Positions 31,622-40,803 are shown, counted from the first letter of the stretch. The stretch is DNA of 64,000 nucleotides from Polyangiaceae bacterium (GCA_023150915.1 JAKLKA010000057.1:1-64000), one strand, 5' to 3'. Notes: a model not told the origin generated them from the letters alone. Translations and numbers: made by a program.

Positions 31622-33384
31622 GGTTTCTCGAACCACTTGGCCATGTAGCGCCCGCGGAACTGTTCGAAGCCGTCCTTCAGCAAGCTGTCGTAGACCGCGG
31701 CCTCCAGCGCGCCGGCCGACGGCTGGTCCGAGTGCCGTGCGATCAGCTCGTGGGACACGTTCTCGCCAGCGGTGTACTTGCTCTTGAGCGGGGTCGGGTC
31801 GCCAGGCACCACGAAGGCGGTCTTGAAGAACAGCAGAATCCCGATGAACACCCCGCGGGGCTTGTCCCGAGCCACGGCGCCACCCGACCACTCGAGCCGG
31901 TGGCTGATGAACAGAGTCGGCGCGGTCACCTCGGGCGGATCTTCCGAGTCACCCGGTACCGGCGGCCCCACCACGAAGGTCAGGATCTCGGGCTCGAACA
32001 CCTGGGCGAATCGCTCCGCGATGGCGGTCGCCGTCGCGGCCTCGGTCGGTTCGAGCCGCTTCGGCTCGAAATATTGGGCGGGATAGCTGGCCGCCCCGTT
32101 GAACATGGGGTTCTTGCGGATCGCCGCGTCGGCGCGCCCCAGGGTCTTGGAGGCCAGGCGCTGAAAGCGGATCTCGACGGCTGGCCCGCGATGCCCCGCG
32201 TCCGTCTTCTTCGCCCCAGCCTTCTCGGCATGGGCGATCAAGCGGTCGATCAAAGCCGCGTGATCTTCGGCGCCCGCGGGCATGGCCTTGCGATAGCGCG
32301 CCTTGGCCCGCGCGAAGAGCGCCCGCCGCGCTTCGCCGAAGGCCTCACCCAGCCCGTGGTCCGGGTGCTGCTCGGCGAAGTCCAGCAGTGCGGCCAGCGT
32401 GCCTTTGCCCTTCGCGCGCTCGAGCTCGGCGGCCATGGCGTTCTTGCGCGCGGCGCTCACCTCGGCCTCGATCCCGGTCTTGGGGAAGGTCTGGATGAAC
32501 TGATCGATGGCCGCCACGGTGCCGACCTCGATTGCGCCCCGCAGCACGGCCCGGGGCAAGAGCACGCTCGAGACGATCTCGCGGTGGCGCTTGCCTCGCC
32601 CCAGATACGCCCGATATGCGGCCACGTCGTTCTTGGCCTGGGCGGCGGCCAGCATGCGGTTTTCGCTGGAGGTATTGCGCAACCAGAAGAGCGCCGCGCC
32701 CAGCAGGCACCCCAGCACGATGCCCACTGCCCAGCGCTGTTTTTCCCAGACCGGGGCGCTGCGCGCATGGGGCGCGGTCGGGGCGAGCGGGCTCACCACC
32801 GCCGGGGGCTGGAGCGGATCGATCTCGAAGCGCCCCTTCTCGTCCAAGATGGCCAGTCGGTTCTTGGCCGATTCGATCAGCTGCACGGCCTCGTCGGCGC
32901 GCGCCGGATCAGCCAGCGGAAACGAGAACTGCTCGGCACCGAAGACCAGGGTGACCGTGGCCCCCGGGCCCTTGGCAACGCGCGTCAGCCCATCGAGCGG
33001 GTGCACGCGGAAGCGGCTGTCGCGGGCATCGAGCAGCGATGCTCCGAACAGGTAGAGCCCCGGGCGGAACGGGAGATCGCCGAGCCGCGACTTGATCTCG
33101 AGGGCCGACAGCAGCCCCACGCCCACCGCGGCCAGCAGCAGCGCGTGCACGGCGACCATCGGCAGCGGATGCAACGCGAGCGCGCTGTCGACGTTGCCCA
33201 GGCCGACCACCGCGACCACAGCCACCGCCAGCGCAGCGCCAGCTGCTACCGCGAGCCAGCGCAGGGCCGCGCTTCGTGCGCCCAGCTGGTGCAACAACGG
33301 GCGCGGCTCGAATTGCCCGCTCAGGGATTCGAGAAGCCGGTCCTGCACGGGCCGGGGCAAGCCGTAGAAGTCGACCTGGTTCAT
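31618..33384 (-). CDS. Large membrane-anchored protein of unknown function
   Basis: This encodes 588 residues. Two transmembrane helices lie near the N-terminus ('WLAVAAGAALAVAVVAVVGLG' and 'MVAVHALLLAAVGVGLLSALEI'). A beta-rich module at about 100-180 (PFRPGLYLFGASLLDARDSRFRVHPLDGLTRVAKG) looks like a small PH-like fold. A third helix at about 215-235 (WAVGIVLGCLLGAALFW) is followed by a long helical and then mixed domain. The C-terminal 200 residues ('PTLFISHRLEWSGG', 'GVFIGILLFFKTAFVVPGD') may sit outside the cytoplasm. No family is recognised. It is divergent from the small lipoprotein at 33569 and coupled to the hydrolase. Confidence 0.7.
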   Translation of the reverse strand: MNQVDFYGLPRPVQDRLLESLSGQFEPRPLLHQLGARSAALRWLAVAAGAALAVAVVAVVGLGNVDSALALHPLPMVAVHALLLAAVGVGLLSALEIKSRLGDLPFRPGLYLFGASLLDARDSRFRVHPLDGLTRVAKGPGATVTLVFGAEQFSFPLADPARADEAVQLIESAKNRLAILDEKGRFEIDPLQPPAVVSPLAPTAPHARSAPVWEKQRWAVGIVLGCLLGAALFWLRNTSSENRMLAAAQAKNDVAAYRAYLGRGKRHREIVSSVLLPRAVLRGAIEVGTVAAIDQFIQTFPKTGIEAEVSAARKNAMAAELERAKGKGTLAALLDFAEQHPDHGLGEAFGEARRALFARAKARYRKAMPAGAEDHAALIDRLIAHAEKAGAKKTDAGHRGPAVEIRFQRLASKTLGRADAAIRKNPMFNGAASYPAQYFEPKRLEPTEAATATAIAERFAQVFEPEILTFVVGPPVPGDSEDPPEVTAPTLFISHRLEWSGGAVARDKPRGVFIGILLFFKTAFVVPGDPTPLKSKYTAGENVSHELIARHSDQPSAGALEAAVYDSLLKDGFEQFRGRYMAKWFEKP

Positions 33385-33568
33385 GCGGGCCGCCCCCCCC
33401 GAGAACCCAGGGCGGGCCCGGAAGGAGGCTCAATGGAGCTACCCGACCTGGCGCGTGCCGGGAAGCGGGCCGTCTTCGCAGCCCATCCGGGCTCGGTTGC
33501 GCGTCGGAGCGTTCCGTGGCCCACTCTCCGGGCGGCTGGTTTTCGTTCCTTGCCCTCTGGGGTGGCCC

Positions 33569-33883
33569 ATGCGCTGGCTCGTCGTCGTCCTCTTTCCGGT
33601 TTTGCTGCTCTCGGGCTGCGATCTGAATCCGCAGCCCGAGGTGCCGGGCTCCGACGAGCCGGGTGCGGGCGGAAGTGCCGGCGCTGCCGGGGCGCCCGGC
33701 GCGGTCGCCACCTCGGCGCGAGAGCCGGGCGAGCGCGAGCCGGCGCCGGAGGTTGGCGCCGACGATCAGGGCGGCGGGCCGTGGGCAGGCAAGGCAAGCG
33801 GACGGGATGCCGGTCCGGTCCGCGAGGCCCTGGACGCTGGCGCAGACTCTGCACCGGCACCGCCCGTCGTGGTGGTGCAGTAA
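33569..33883 (+). CDS. Small disordered lipoprotein
   Basis: This encodes 104 residues from ATG 33569, with signal peptide MRWLVVVLFPVLLLSGC (lipobox LSGC). The remainder is Gly/Ala/Ser/Pro/Glu-rich and likely unstructured (GAGGSAGAAGAPGAVATSAREPGEREPAPE), ending PAPPVVVVQ. No fold or function is recognisable. It lies in the same direction as the His-rich lipoprotein, 29 nt upstream, but the latter seems to have its own TAGCGT element. Confidence 0.6.
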   Translation: MRWLVVVLFPVLLLSGCDLNPQPEVPGSDEPGAGGSAGAAGAPGAVATSAREPGEREPAPEVGADDQGGGPWAGKASGRDAGPVREALDAGADSAPAPPVVVVQ

Positions 33884-33897
33884 CGCCGGAGTTCGAC

Positions 33898-33903
33898 TAG
33901 CGT
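33898..33903 (+). promoter_or_regulatory. Putative -10 element (TAGCGT) of the His-rich lipoprotein gene
   Basis: TAGCGT ends nine bases before ATG 33913, and no Shine-Dalgarno intervenes. Confidence 0.4.
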
Positions 33904-33912
33904 CCCGCGGCC

Positions 33913-34374
33913 ATGACGCTTCGCACTCCTCTCACCCTTCTGGCCGTACTGTCGCTTGCTGCGTGTGGGGGCTCGCCGCCGCCCGCGCAATCCCCCGAAG
34001 GCGGTCACCCGCACGGGTCTGGGCACGGTCCGGGTCACGGTCACGGCCACGGCCACGGTCACGGTCACGGCCACGGCCACGAGCACGGGAAAGAGCACGG
34101 CAAGGAGCACCATGACCACGACAAGCTCGCGCCGCCGCTGAAAGAGTTCCACGCGGTGCTCTCGCCGCTGTGGCACGCCGACAAGGGGCCGGCGAGGAAC
34201 GACCAGATCTGCGCCCAGGCCAAGACGCTGGAAGACAAAGCCGCGGCGACGAAGGACGAAGAGCTTTCGAAGGCCACCCACGCCGTCAGCGAGGCGTGTG
34301 CAAAAGAAGGCCGCCCGAAGCTCGAAGAGCTGTTCGTGGTCGTGCACGAGCGCTTTCACGTGCTCGCGAAGTGA
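33913..34374 (+). CDS. His/Gly-repeat lipoprotein, probable metal-binding
   Basis: This encodes 153 residues. The signal ends in LAAC. Immediately after a short Pro/Ser linker is a run of alternating Gly-His pairs, about residues 32-65, ending GKEHGKEHHDHD. Such runs bind Ni, Zn, Cu or Co ions. The C-terminal 80 residues (LKEFHAVLSPLWHADKG...ICAQAKTLEDKAAATKDEELSKATHAVSEACAKEG...LEELFVVVHERFHVL) are helical, with His and Cys residues. They recall the metal-binding helical domains of CnrX/CzcE-like periplasmic sensors, though I cannot assign it. No metal transporter is adjacent. Confidence 0.75.
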   Translation: MTLRTPLTLLAVLSLAACGGSPPPAQSPEGGHPHGSGHGPGHGHGHGHGHGHGHGHEHGKEHGKEHHDHDKLAPPLKEFHAVLSPLWHADKGPARNDQICAQAKTLEDKAAATKDEELSKATHAVSEACAKEGRPKLEELFVVVHERFHVLAK

Positions 34375-34378
34375 CCCC

Positions 34379-35470
34379 CTACAGCGCGCCGTGCGTGCGC
34401 GCCCAGTACAGCCCGTAGGCCGTCAGGGCGATGGCGAGCACCAGCACCGCAGCGGTGGCCACGAGCCAGCCCGTGCTCTTTCCCTCGAGCGCGGGGGCCG
34501 GGGCCGCCGGGGGCAGGGTCGACGGCATCGGCGCGGGCTCGGGCGCTGCCATCACCGTGGTGGGCACGAAAGAAGTGCGGTCGCCCTCGGCCCGCGGCGC
34601 TCGGGAAATCAGCGGCGACGCCGAGAGTCGATCGTAGACCCGCTCCAGCGCGCCGAGCATCTCATTCGCCGTGGAGTAGCGCTTCTCGAGGGATTTCTCC
34701 GTGGCCCGCGCGATCACCGGCCAGAGGCGCGAGCCTTCGAGGAAGGCGGGCAGCGGAATGCGCCGGTCGTCCAGCTGCGCGAGGCACGCTTCCGCCACCG
34801 AACACTTGAGGGTCGGCTCGCCGCTCAGCATCTCGGCCATCATCATGCCCGTGGCGTACAGATCCATGGCCGGGATGGGCGTCTCGCCCCGGATCTGCTC
34901 CGGCGGCATGTAGCGCGGCGTTCCGACCAAGATACCGGCGGCGGTCACCTGGGCCTCGAGCCCGTCCACGCTCTTCGCGATGCCGAAGTCGAGCACCTTC
35001 ACCGCGCCCAGTCGCGACTCGTTGCTGCAGACGAACACGTTCCCGGGCTTGATGTCGCGATGCACGATGCCGACCTCGTGCGCTTCCATCAGGCTGCGCA
35101 GCACCTGCATGGCGATGGCGGCGGTGCGCATCTCCGAGAGCGGCCCTTCTCGGTCCATGACGTGCTTCAGCGACTCGCCCTCGAGCAGCTCGTACACGAT
35201 GAACGGCAGGGGCCGGCCTCTCAGATTGAAGCCGATCAGACGGATGGTGTTCGGGTGCGTCAGGCGCGTGGCCAGCTCGGCTTCGCGGCGGAAGCGCTCG
35301 AGACCCGCGGCATCGATGCTCTCGGCGGCGAGCAGCTTCATGGCGACCCCGCTGCCGTCCTTCAAATCCGTGGCGCGGTACACCTGACTGAACGCGCCCT
35401 CGCCGACCAGCTCTTCCAGCCGGTAGCGGTCCGAGACGACCATTCCAGGGTGCGGGTCGGCGAATTCCAC
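34379..35470 (-). CDS. Membrane-anchored Ser/Thr protein kinase
   Basis: This encodes 363 residues, ATG 35470. Kinase motifs: glycine loop 'LVGEGAFSQVYRA' (about 20-32), the VAMK lysine, 'GIVHRDIKPGNVFV', 'VKVLDFGIAKS', and 'GTPRYMPPEQIRGE' with 'YATGMMMAEML'. A Pro/Ala-rich juxtamembrane segment is followed by one transmembrane helix at about 337-357 (GWLVATAAVLVLAIALTAYGLYW), so the C-terminus faces out by only a few residues. All catalytic residues are present. It belongs to the Hanks-type group, numerous in myxobacteria. It converges with the His-rich lipoprotein gene. Confidence 0.93.
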   Translation of the reverse strand: MEFADPHPGMVVSDRYRLEELVGEGAFSQVYRATDLKDGSGVAMKLLAAESIDAAGLERFRREAELATRLTHPNTIRLIGFNLRGRPLPFIVYELLEGESLKHVMDREGPLSEMRTAAIAMQVLRSLMEAHEVGIVHRDIKPGNVFVCSNESRLGAVKVLDFGIAKSVDGLEAQVTAAGILVGTPRYMPPEQIRGETPIPAMDLYATGMMMAEMLSGEPTLKCSVAEACLAQLDDRRIPLPAFLEGSRLWPVIARATEKSLEKRYSTANEMLGALERVYDRLSASPLISRAPRAEGDRTSFVPTTVMAAPEPAPMPSTLPPAAPAPALEGKSTGWLVATAAVLVLAIALTAYGLYWARTHGAL

Positions 35471-35521
35471 GCGACCCCATCATTGCCCGGAGCGGGGGCC
35501 GATGGCGAGCGTCCGTTCGGG

Positions 35522-36286
35522 TCAGTTACAGCTGGCTTCGCCGCAGTAAAACCAGCAGGCGTCCTTGTTCCCCGCCTTGCAGTCCTTGGCGGCGGCGTCG
35601 CTCGAAGCCTTGAGCGCGGCCAGATCGGCATCGTCGCCGCCTTCCCCGGGCTTGGCCTTCATGGCCTGGCCACCGCCCTTGCCATAGCCGGCGCCCCAGT
35701 CCGAGCCGTCGCACGGCGGGCCGTGACCCAGCGCGATGTTCTTGGGCTTGTCCGTCGAGGGCGGCCAGCTCACGAACAGCGACGCGCGGTCGTTCTCGCG
35801 GCAGATGCGGATCTTCTGGTTTTCGCCCTTCTTCAGCCGGATCACCAGCGAGGCGTACTTTCCGTCGACGAACTTCTCGTAGTAGTCGCTGCCCAGCTCA
35901 CCGAAGTCCTCTTTCTTCTCGTATCCGACGACCTTGCCCGAGCAATAGATGCGCAGCCACTCGCGCAGCACGTGCATGCTGCATCGCTTGGCGCGCGCGT
36001 TGGCGCCCTGCGTGTTCACGGCCACACCCTGATCCCACTCCGCGCCTTGGGGCGGGTTCGACTTGCCGCTGGGGATGTCGGGCACGTCCGAGATCTTGAA
36101 GCTCGGCGCCTTGGCCGTGGGCGTGTCCGCGGCGGGGGCTGCCGGCGGCGCCGCTGGCCCTGCCGGGGTCGTCGGCTTGGCCGCCTCCGAGGCCGCCGGC
36201 GCGGGGGCGCCTTCTTTCTTGCAGGCGAGCAGCGCGAGCGCGAGGGCGCCGCCGATGGCGAAGGTGGTGCGTGCGTCGGGTCGCAT
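35522..36286 (-). CDS. Lipoprotein with C-terminal Cys-rich end
   Basis: This encodes 254 residues from ATG 36286, preceded by AAGGAAAC. The signal peptide ends in LLAC. An Ala/Pro/Lys-rich spacer (about 24-70) precedes a domain with 'GAEWDQGVAVNTQGANARAKRCSMHVLREWLRIYCSGKVVGYEKKEDFGELGSDYYEKFVDGKYASLVIRLKKGENQKIRICREND'. It ends with 'KDCKAGNKDACWFYCGEASCN', a Cys-rich stretch likely to form disulfides. I do not recognise the family. The start is 66 nt from that of the divergent acyltransferase gene. Confidence 0.7.
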   Translation of the reverse strand: MRPDARTTFAIGGALALALLACKKEGAPAPAASEAAKPTTPAGPAAPPAAPAADTPTAKAPSFKISDVPDIPSGKSNPPQGAEWDQGVAVNTQGANARAKRCSMHVLREWLRIYCSGKVVGYEKKEDFGELGSDYYEKFVDGKYASLVIRLKKGENQKIRICRENDRASLFVSWPPSTDKPKNIALGHGPPCDGSDWGAGYGKGGGQAMKAKPGEGGDDADLAALKASSDAAAKDCKAGNKDACWFYCGEASCN

Positions 36287-36352
36287 GGTGTTTCCTTCCG
36301 AGCGCAGCATATCGAAGTGACGGCGGCCCCGCGAGCGCGCTATTGAATCGGA

Positions 36353-37315
36353 GTGCATCGCGAGTTCTCTTTCGAGGAATGGCGAGCGCGGGCGAAGCCG
36401 CATCTTCGCCCCGGGGACCTGTGGCGCCTCGGGCCGGGTGGGCTGATCAGCGCGGCTGTGGGTCTGGCCACCGGTCGCGAGCGACACGCCGCCAGCGCAG
36501 AGGGGCTGGACGCGCGTGATCCCGAGCTGGTCGAGCTGCTGCTCGACCTCTCGCGCTTCGTGGGTGAACGCTACTTCCGCTGGAAGGTGCAGGGGGTGGA
36601 GCACGTTCCCGCCGCGGGCCCCGCGCTGCTCGTGGGCAACCACAACGGCGGTCTGCAGACCTTCGACAGCCTGCTGACGCTGGTGGCCATCCACGACCAC
36701 TTCGGAGCGGACCGGGTCGTTCACCCGCTGGCGCACGACCTCTTGTTCCACGAACCTCGGCTGGGCGAGCTCGCGGTGAAGCTCGGCACCTTGCGGGCCG
36801 ACCACGAGGCCGCCGCGCTGGCGCTCAGGCGCGGTCGGTTGGTGCTGGTCTACCCGGGTTCCGACCTGGACTCGACCCGGCGCTTCGCCGACCGCCATCG
36901 CATCGAGCTCGGCGGGCGCACCGGTTTCTTGAAGCTCGCCTTGCGCGAGCGCGTGCCCGTGGTGCCGGTGGTCAGCGTCGGCACGCACGAGCAGTTCATC
37001 GTGCTCTCGCGCGGGGACGGCCTGGCGCGGGCGCTGGGGCTGAAGCGCTGGCTCCGAGCAGAGGTGTTCCCCATCGTGCTCAGCCTGCCGTGGGGGCTCA
37101 CCAGCGGGTTTCTGCCCTATGTTCCCCTGCCGGCACAGACCTCGCTTCGCTTCGGTAAGCCGATTCGATTCGACGGTCTCGACCCCGACGACCCGGCCGC
37201 GATTGCCCATGCGTACGAGCAAGTGCGCGAGCAGATGCAGGCCGAGCTCGACGTGCTGGCCGAGGGCCGCGTGCCGTTTCTGGGTGACCTGGGCGCATTG
37301 CTTGCAGGCCGCTGA
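36353..37315 (+). CDS. LPLAT-family acyltransferase (PlsC/MGAT-like)
   Basis: This encodes 320 residues from GTG 36353; a TATTGA sequence precedes it. 'VPAAGPALLVGNHNGGLQTFDSLLTLVAIHDHFG' carries the NH...D motif of glycerophosphate/acylglycerol acyltransferases in the 'NHnGG...D' variant. 'GTLRADHEAAALALRRGRLVLVYPGSDLDSTRRF' holds the P-G-x block, and 'VPVVPVVSVGTHEQFIVLS' is a later core strand. It would transfer an acyl chain from CoA or ACP to a lipid alcohol at the inner membrane. The exact acceptor is unknown. Confidence 0.82.
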   Translation: MHREFSFEEWRARAKPHLRPGDLWRLGPGGLISAAVGLATGRERHAASAEGLDARDPELVELLLDLSRFVGERYFRWKVQGVEHVPAAGPALLVGNHNGGLQTFDSLLTLVAIHDHFGADRVVHPLAHDLLFHEPRLGELAVKLGTLRADHEAAALALRRGRLVLVYPGSDLDSTRRFADRHRIELGGRTGFLKLALRERVPVVPVVSVGTHEQFIVLSRGDGLARALGLKRWLRAEVFPIVLSLPWGLTSGFLPYVPLPAQTSLRFGKPIRFDGLDPDDPAAIAHAYEQVREQMQAELDVLAEGRVPFLGDLGALLAGR

Positions 37316-37340
37316 GCCGGACGCCCCCGGGAATTTCCGC

Positions 37341-37346
37341 TAAGAT
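37341..37346 (+). promoter_or_regulatory. Putative -10 element (TAAGAT) of the large kinase gene
   Basis: TAAGAT ends eleven bases before the TTG at 37358, consistent with use of that unusual start codon. No Shine-Dalgarno is seen. Confidence 0.4.
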
Positions 37347-37357
37347 CGACGCGCCCC

Positions 37358-40300
37358 TTGCTCCCCGTCGTCTTCGTCGACCTGTTCGATCACGCCGAGC
37401 TCATCGGTCTGGTCCAAGCCGCTCTGAACGGCGAGGTCGCGCTCGTGCCGGTCGGGGAGCAACAGGTGCGGCGGCGCCCCAATGCCTTCGAGCTGCGGGT
37501 TCCGGGGCTTCGCCCGGTGGTGCTGCTGGGCGAGCCCGACGGCGAGCCGAGCGCCGGCATGATGCCGGTGCGACTGCGCCCGTTCGACGACGCCCACGCC
37601 GGGCAGCTCTTGGTGCTCGCCTGCTCGGCTTCGGACGATCCCAACACCGGGGTCGCCGAGAAGTACGCGCCCGGCCGCTGGGAGATGCTGTCGGTCGTCG
37701 ATCGGCTCGAGGTCGACGGGACGAGCGGGCTCGAGATCGACATGCCGCCACCCTCGCAGCAGCCGTATCGGAAGCTGTCGACGGTGCCGCACGTGAACGG
37801 CATGGGTGAGGCGCTCTCGTCGCCGCCTCGCCTCGACAGTCACGACCCGTTGGTCGGTCGCTCCGTCGCCGGCGGCAAGTACATCATCGAGGTGGCGCTG
37901 GGCGCCGGGGCCACGGGCATCGTCTATCGCGCGCAGCAGGTTGCGCTGCGTCGCGCCGTGGCCATCAAGGTGATGCACGCCCACTTCCGCGCCGCGCCGG
38001 GCTTCGCCCAGCGGTTCCACGCCGAGGCGCTGGCCGCCAGCAAGCTCGACCACCCCAACGTGCTGCGCGTGCTCGACTTCGGAGAAGAGCCGGACGGCTT
38101 GCTCTACTTGGTGATGGAGCTGGTCACCGGGAAAGAGCTGCGAGCGCTCTTGAACGAGCGCAGCCTGGGCCGCGATCGCGAGCTCGAGGTGATGATTCAG
38201 GTCTGCTCGGCGCTGGCCGCTGCACACGAGCGCGGTATCGTGCATCGCGACATCAAGCCCGAGAACGTGATCATCGCGACCGGTGCCGACGAGGACGGTC
38301 GGGTGGTAGACGTGGTCAAGGTGTGTGATTTCGGCCTGGCAACCGTGGAGTCGCCACGCGCTGGCAAAGACGACGGCTCGCTGGCGGCGTCGGCCGTGAA
38401 CCTGGTGGCCGGCACCCCGCACTACATGGCCCCCGAGCAGATCCGCGGCGAGCGGCTGGACGGCCGTGCCGACCTGTATGCGGTGGGCGTGATGCTGTTC
38501 GAGATCGGGACTCGCCGGCTGCCGTTCGACGGCGAGAGCGCGATGGATGTGGTGCAGATGCAGCTCTACACCGAGCCGCCGCGTCCGCGCACCCTCGACC
38601 CGCGCGTCGACCCAAGGCTCGAGAAGATCACCTTGCGCGCGCTGGCGAAGAACCGCGACAGCCGCTACCCGAACGCGCGCGATCTGCGCGCCGATCTGCG
38701 GGCGCTGATCGATGCCCGGTCCGAGACGCGCGACGTGCAGCGCACCAGCGTGCCGCTCGACAGCCCCGAGTCCGGGTTCCTGGAGCTGTTCATCGCGCTC
38801 ACCGCGGGCCTCGCGCCGGCGGGGGTCCGTGACGACGTCGAGCGCGAGCGCACGCTGGACCGCTTGGCCACCGCCACGCGCACCGCCATCGGCGGAAGGG
38901 GCGAAGTTCGCTTCTTGACGCGCGCCATCGACGGGCGCGACCTGCGCGTGCAGAGCGGCACCGGGGAGACCTACGACATCCGTGCGCTCGTGGGGCAGAC
39001 GGTCGAGCCCTATGTGCGGCGCTTGATTGACGTGTTCGCGCAGCACGACGTGGCCTGCCTGGCCATCAAAGAGGGCGTCGGCCGTCCCGAGCTGGCGGAT
39101 CTGATCTGGGCCTTCGAGACCGGGTTCTCGCCGCGCGAGGTGATCACCCGGCTCCGCGAGCGCACCGGTCGCGGGGTGGTGGTGATCGCGGCCACCGACC
39201 TGGTCGGCGCCCATCAGCCGCACATCCCTCGCAGCGTGGATCTGGCCCTGACCCGCATCGCCTTCGACCTCAGTGGCGCCGCGGGCGCCGCCCTCGCCGG
39301 TCGCGACTCCGCGCCTTTCCGGGCCTCGGTGCTCGACGTGAGCGCGGGGCTCTCGGCGCCCGAGCTGCGGAGCTTGGTGATGAATCTGGACTACGTGCGC
39401 GCGTCGCTCTCGGGCCTGTCGCACCTGGCCAAGGTGGACGTGCGAAATGCAGTGCTGCAGTCGCTTTCGACCGACGACATTGCAGACGTGTCCCAGTTGG
39501 TTCTCGACGAGCTGCGCAGCCGCGCGGGGATTTCCGCCGACTTCGAGGGCGGCATCGCGCGATCGCTGGCCGAGATTTTGGTGGCTCGGGACGACTCCGA
39601 TTCGTACGACCTGCTCCGGAGCTTCTACGAGGCATCGGTCTTGCAGCTGAACGAGCTTCCCATCGCGCTGCGTGAATGGGCCGACGCCGAGCTGCTCGCC
39701 TTCGACCTGTCCCGGGACGCCGTGCACGTGCTCGCGCGGCTGCAGGCCATTCCCGAGCTTCCGGCGCTGGCAGCCGAGCTCGAGCGGGTGCGCCGCGCGA
39801 TGCGCGTGCTGGCGCGCCGCGAGGACAACCCGGGGCTGTGGGCTACTGCCGCGCGCCTGCGCGAGTTGTCCGGGGGGGTCGAACCGGGGGAGGGCAGCCA
39901 CGAGGCTCTGGCCGCCCGCGCGGCCGAGACGATTCGCGAGCCCGACGTGCTCGCGGCCATCGCCGAGGCGCTGCTGCGCGGAACCGGGGATCAACGCAAC
40001 GCCGGTATCGGCATCTTGCGTTTTGCCGGCTCCGCCGGCGCCCGGTCGCTGATCACCGCCCGCGAGCGCGTGGGGGACGACCAGGCCGTTCGCGGGCGGT
40101 TCATCACCGCCCTCAAGGCGGTCGGCGATACCGGCGTGGCCGTGGTGGCCGAGCAGCTGGCGCAGCTGGCGGCCCAGGGGCCGCGCTCGAACCCTCACGA
40201 TGCCGAGGACTTGCTGCGAGCGCTGCCCGAGCGGCCGTTTCCCAAGCTCGGGCCGATCATCTCCGAGTTCTTGCACCACGAAGCCCCGGCGGTGCGCCGC

Positions 40301-40780
40301 GCCGCCACCCACCTGATGGCCACCGCGCTCGGGCCGCTGGCCCGGGACGCGCTGGTCAGCGCGCTCAACGACACCGACGACGGCGTGCGCATCGCGGGCC
40401 TTGCCGGCCTGCGCCAGGCGGGGCTGATCGACGGGCTGGCTGTCTCGCGCATCGACCGCATCTTGAACGCGAGCACCGGCGCCAGTGAAGAGCTGCGTGC
40501 GGCCGCCGCGGGCGCCCTCGGCGCCGTCACCGTCGATGCGCGCGTGGCAGCGGTCGACGTCCTGCGTCGTGCGCTTCGGCCCGTGCGCATGTCGTTCATG
40601 GCAATGCTCAAAGACGCCACCGGCAGCCCCGGCGAGAGCGTGCTGGTGCTGACCACCATTGGCCGCGTGCTGATCGGATTGGCTGGGCCGCTGGGCAAGA
40701 GCGACGTCGAGGCTCGGGCACGCGTCAGCCGTGGCGAGGTCAAGAAGGCGCTCTATGCCGTGATCGGCGTCACGCCCTGA
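37358..40780 (+). CDS. Large Ser/Thr protein kinase with N-terminal extra domain and helical-repeat C-terminus
   Basis: This encodes 1,140 residues from TTG 37358; no ATG or GTG gives a plausible full N-terminus. Residues 1-110 form a small beta domain (LRPVVLLGEPDGEPSAGMMPVRLRPFDDAHAGQLLVLA), perhaps PilZ-like. The kinase domain lies at about 170-455: glycine loop 'ALGAGATGIVYRA', VAIKVM lysine, 'GIVHRDIKPENVII', 'VKVCDFGLATVE', 'GTPHYMAPEQIRGE'. All catalytic residues are intact. The remaining roughly 680 residues are largely alpha-helical. The part from about 930 on ('GIGILRFAGSAGARSLI', 'LLRALPERPFPKLGPIISEFLHHEAPAVRRAATHLMATAL', 'ALNDTDDGVRIAGLAGLRQAG') looks like HEAT repeats. No transmembrane helix is evident. 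Confidence 0.9.
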   Translation: MLPVVFVDLFDHAELIGLVQAALNGEVALVPVGEQQVRRRPNAFELRVPGLRPVVLLGEPDGEPSAGMMPVRLRPFDDAHAGQLLVLACSASDDPNTGVAEKYAPGRWEMLSVVDRLEVDGTSGLEIDMPPPSQQPYRKLSTVPHVNGMGEALSSPPRLDSHDPLVGRSVAGGKYIIEVALGAGATGIVYRAQQVALRRAVAIKVMHAHFRAAPGFAQRFHAEALAASKLDHPNVLRVLDFGEEPDGLLYLVMELVTGKELRALLNERSLGRDRELEVMIQVCSALAAAHERGIVHRDIKPENVIIATGADEDGRVVDVVKVCDFGLATVESPRAGKDDGSLAASAVNLVAGTPHYMAPEQIRGERLDGRADLYAVGVMLFEIGTRRLPFDGESAMDVVQMQLYTEPPRPRTLDPRVDPRLEKITLRALAKNRDSRYPNARDLRADLRALIDARSETRDVQRTSVPLDSPESGFLELFIALTAGLAPAGVRDDVERERTLDRLATATRTAIGGRGEVRFLTRAIDGRDLRVQSGTGETYDIRALVGQTVEPYVRRLIDVFAQHDVACLAIKEGVGRPELADLIWAFETGFSPREVITRLRERTGRGVVVIAATDLVGAHQPHIPRSVDLALTRIAFDLSGAAGAALAGRDSAPFRASVLDVSAGLSAPELRSLVMNLDYVRASLSGLSHLAKVDVRNAVLQSLSTDDIADVSQLVLDELRSRAGISADFEGGIARSLAEILVARDDSDSYDLLRSFYEASVLQLNELPIALREWADAELLAFDLSRDAVHVLARLQAIPELPALAAELERVRRAMRVLARREDNPGLWATAARLRELSGGVEPGEGSHEALAARAAETIREPDVLAAIAEALLRGTGDQRNAGIGILRFAGSAGARSLITARERVGDDQAVRGRFITALKAVGDTGVAVVAEQLAQLAAQGPRSNPHDAEDLLRALPERPFPKLGPIISEFLHHEAPAVRRAATHLMATALGPLARDALVSALNDTDDGVRIAGLAGLRQAGLIDGLAVSRIDRILNASTGASEELRAAAAGALGAVTVDARVAAVDVLRRALRPVRMSFMAMLKDATGSPGESVLVLTTIGRVLIGLAGPLGKSDVEARARVSRGEVKKALYAVIGVTP

Positions 40781-40803
40781 GCGCCGGGAACCGTCATCGG
40801 CGA

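Noticed and set aside
31732-33900. A 722-codon plus-strand frame over the 588-residue membrane protein gene
   Set aside because: Its translation is compositionally biased and lacks a domain. The minus-strand frame has plausible membrane helices and is coupled to the hydrolase gene.
34379-40780. The two kinases as a single signalling operon
   Set aside because: They are on opposite strands and separated by a lipoprotein and an acyltransferase gene.
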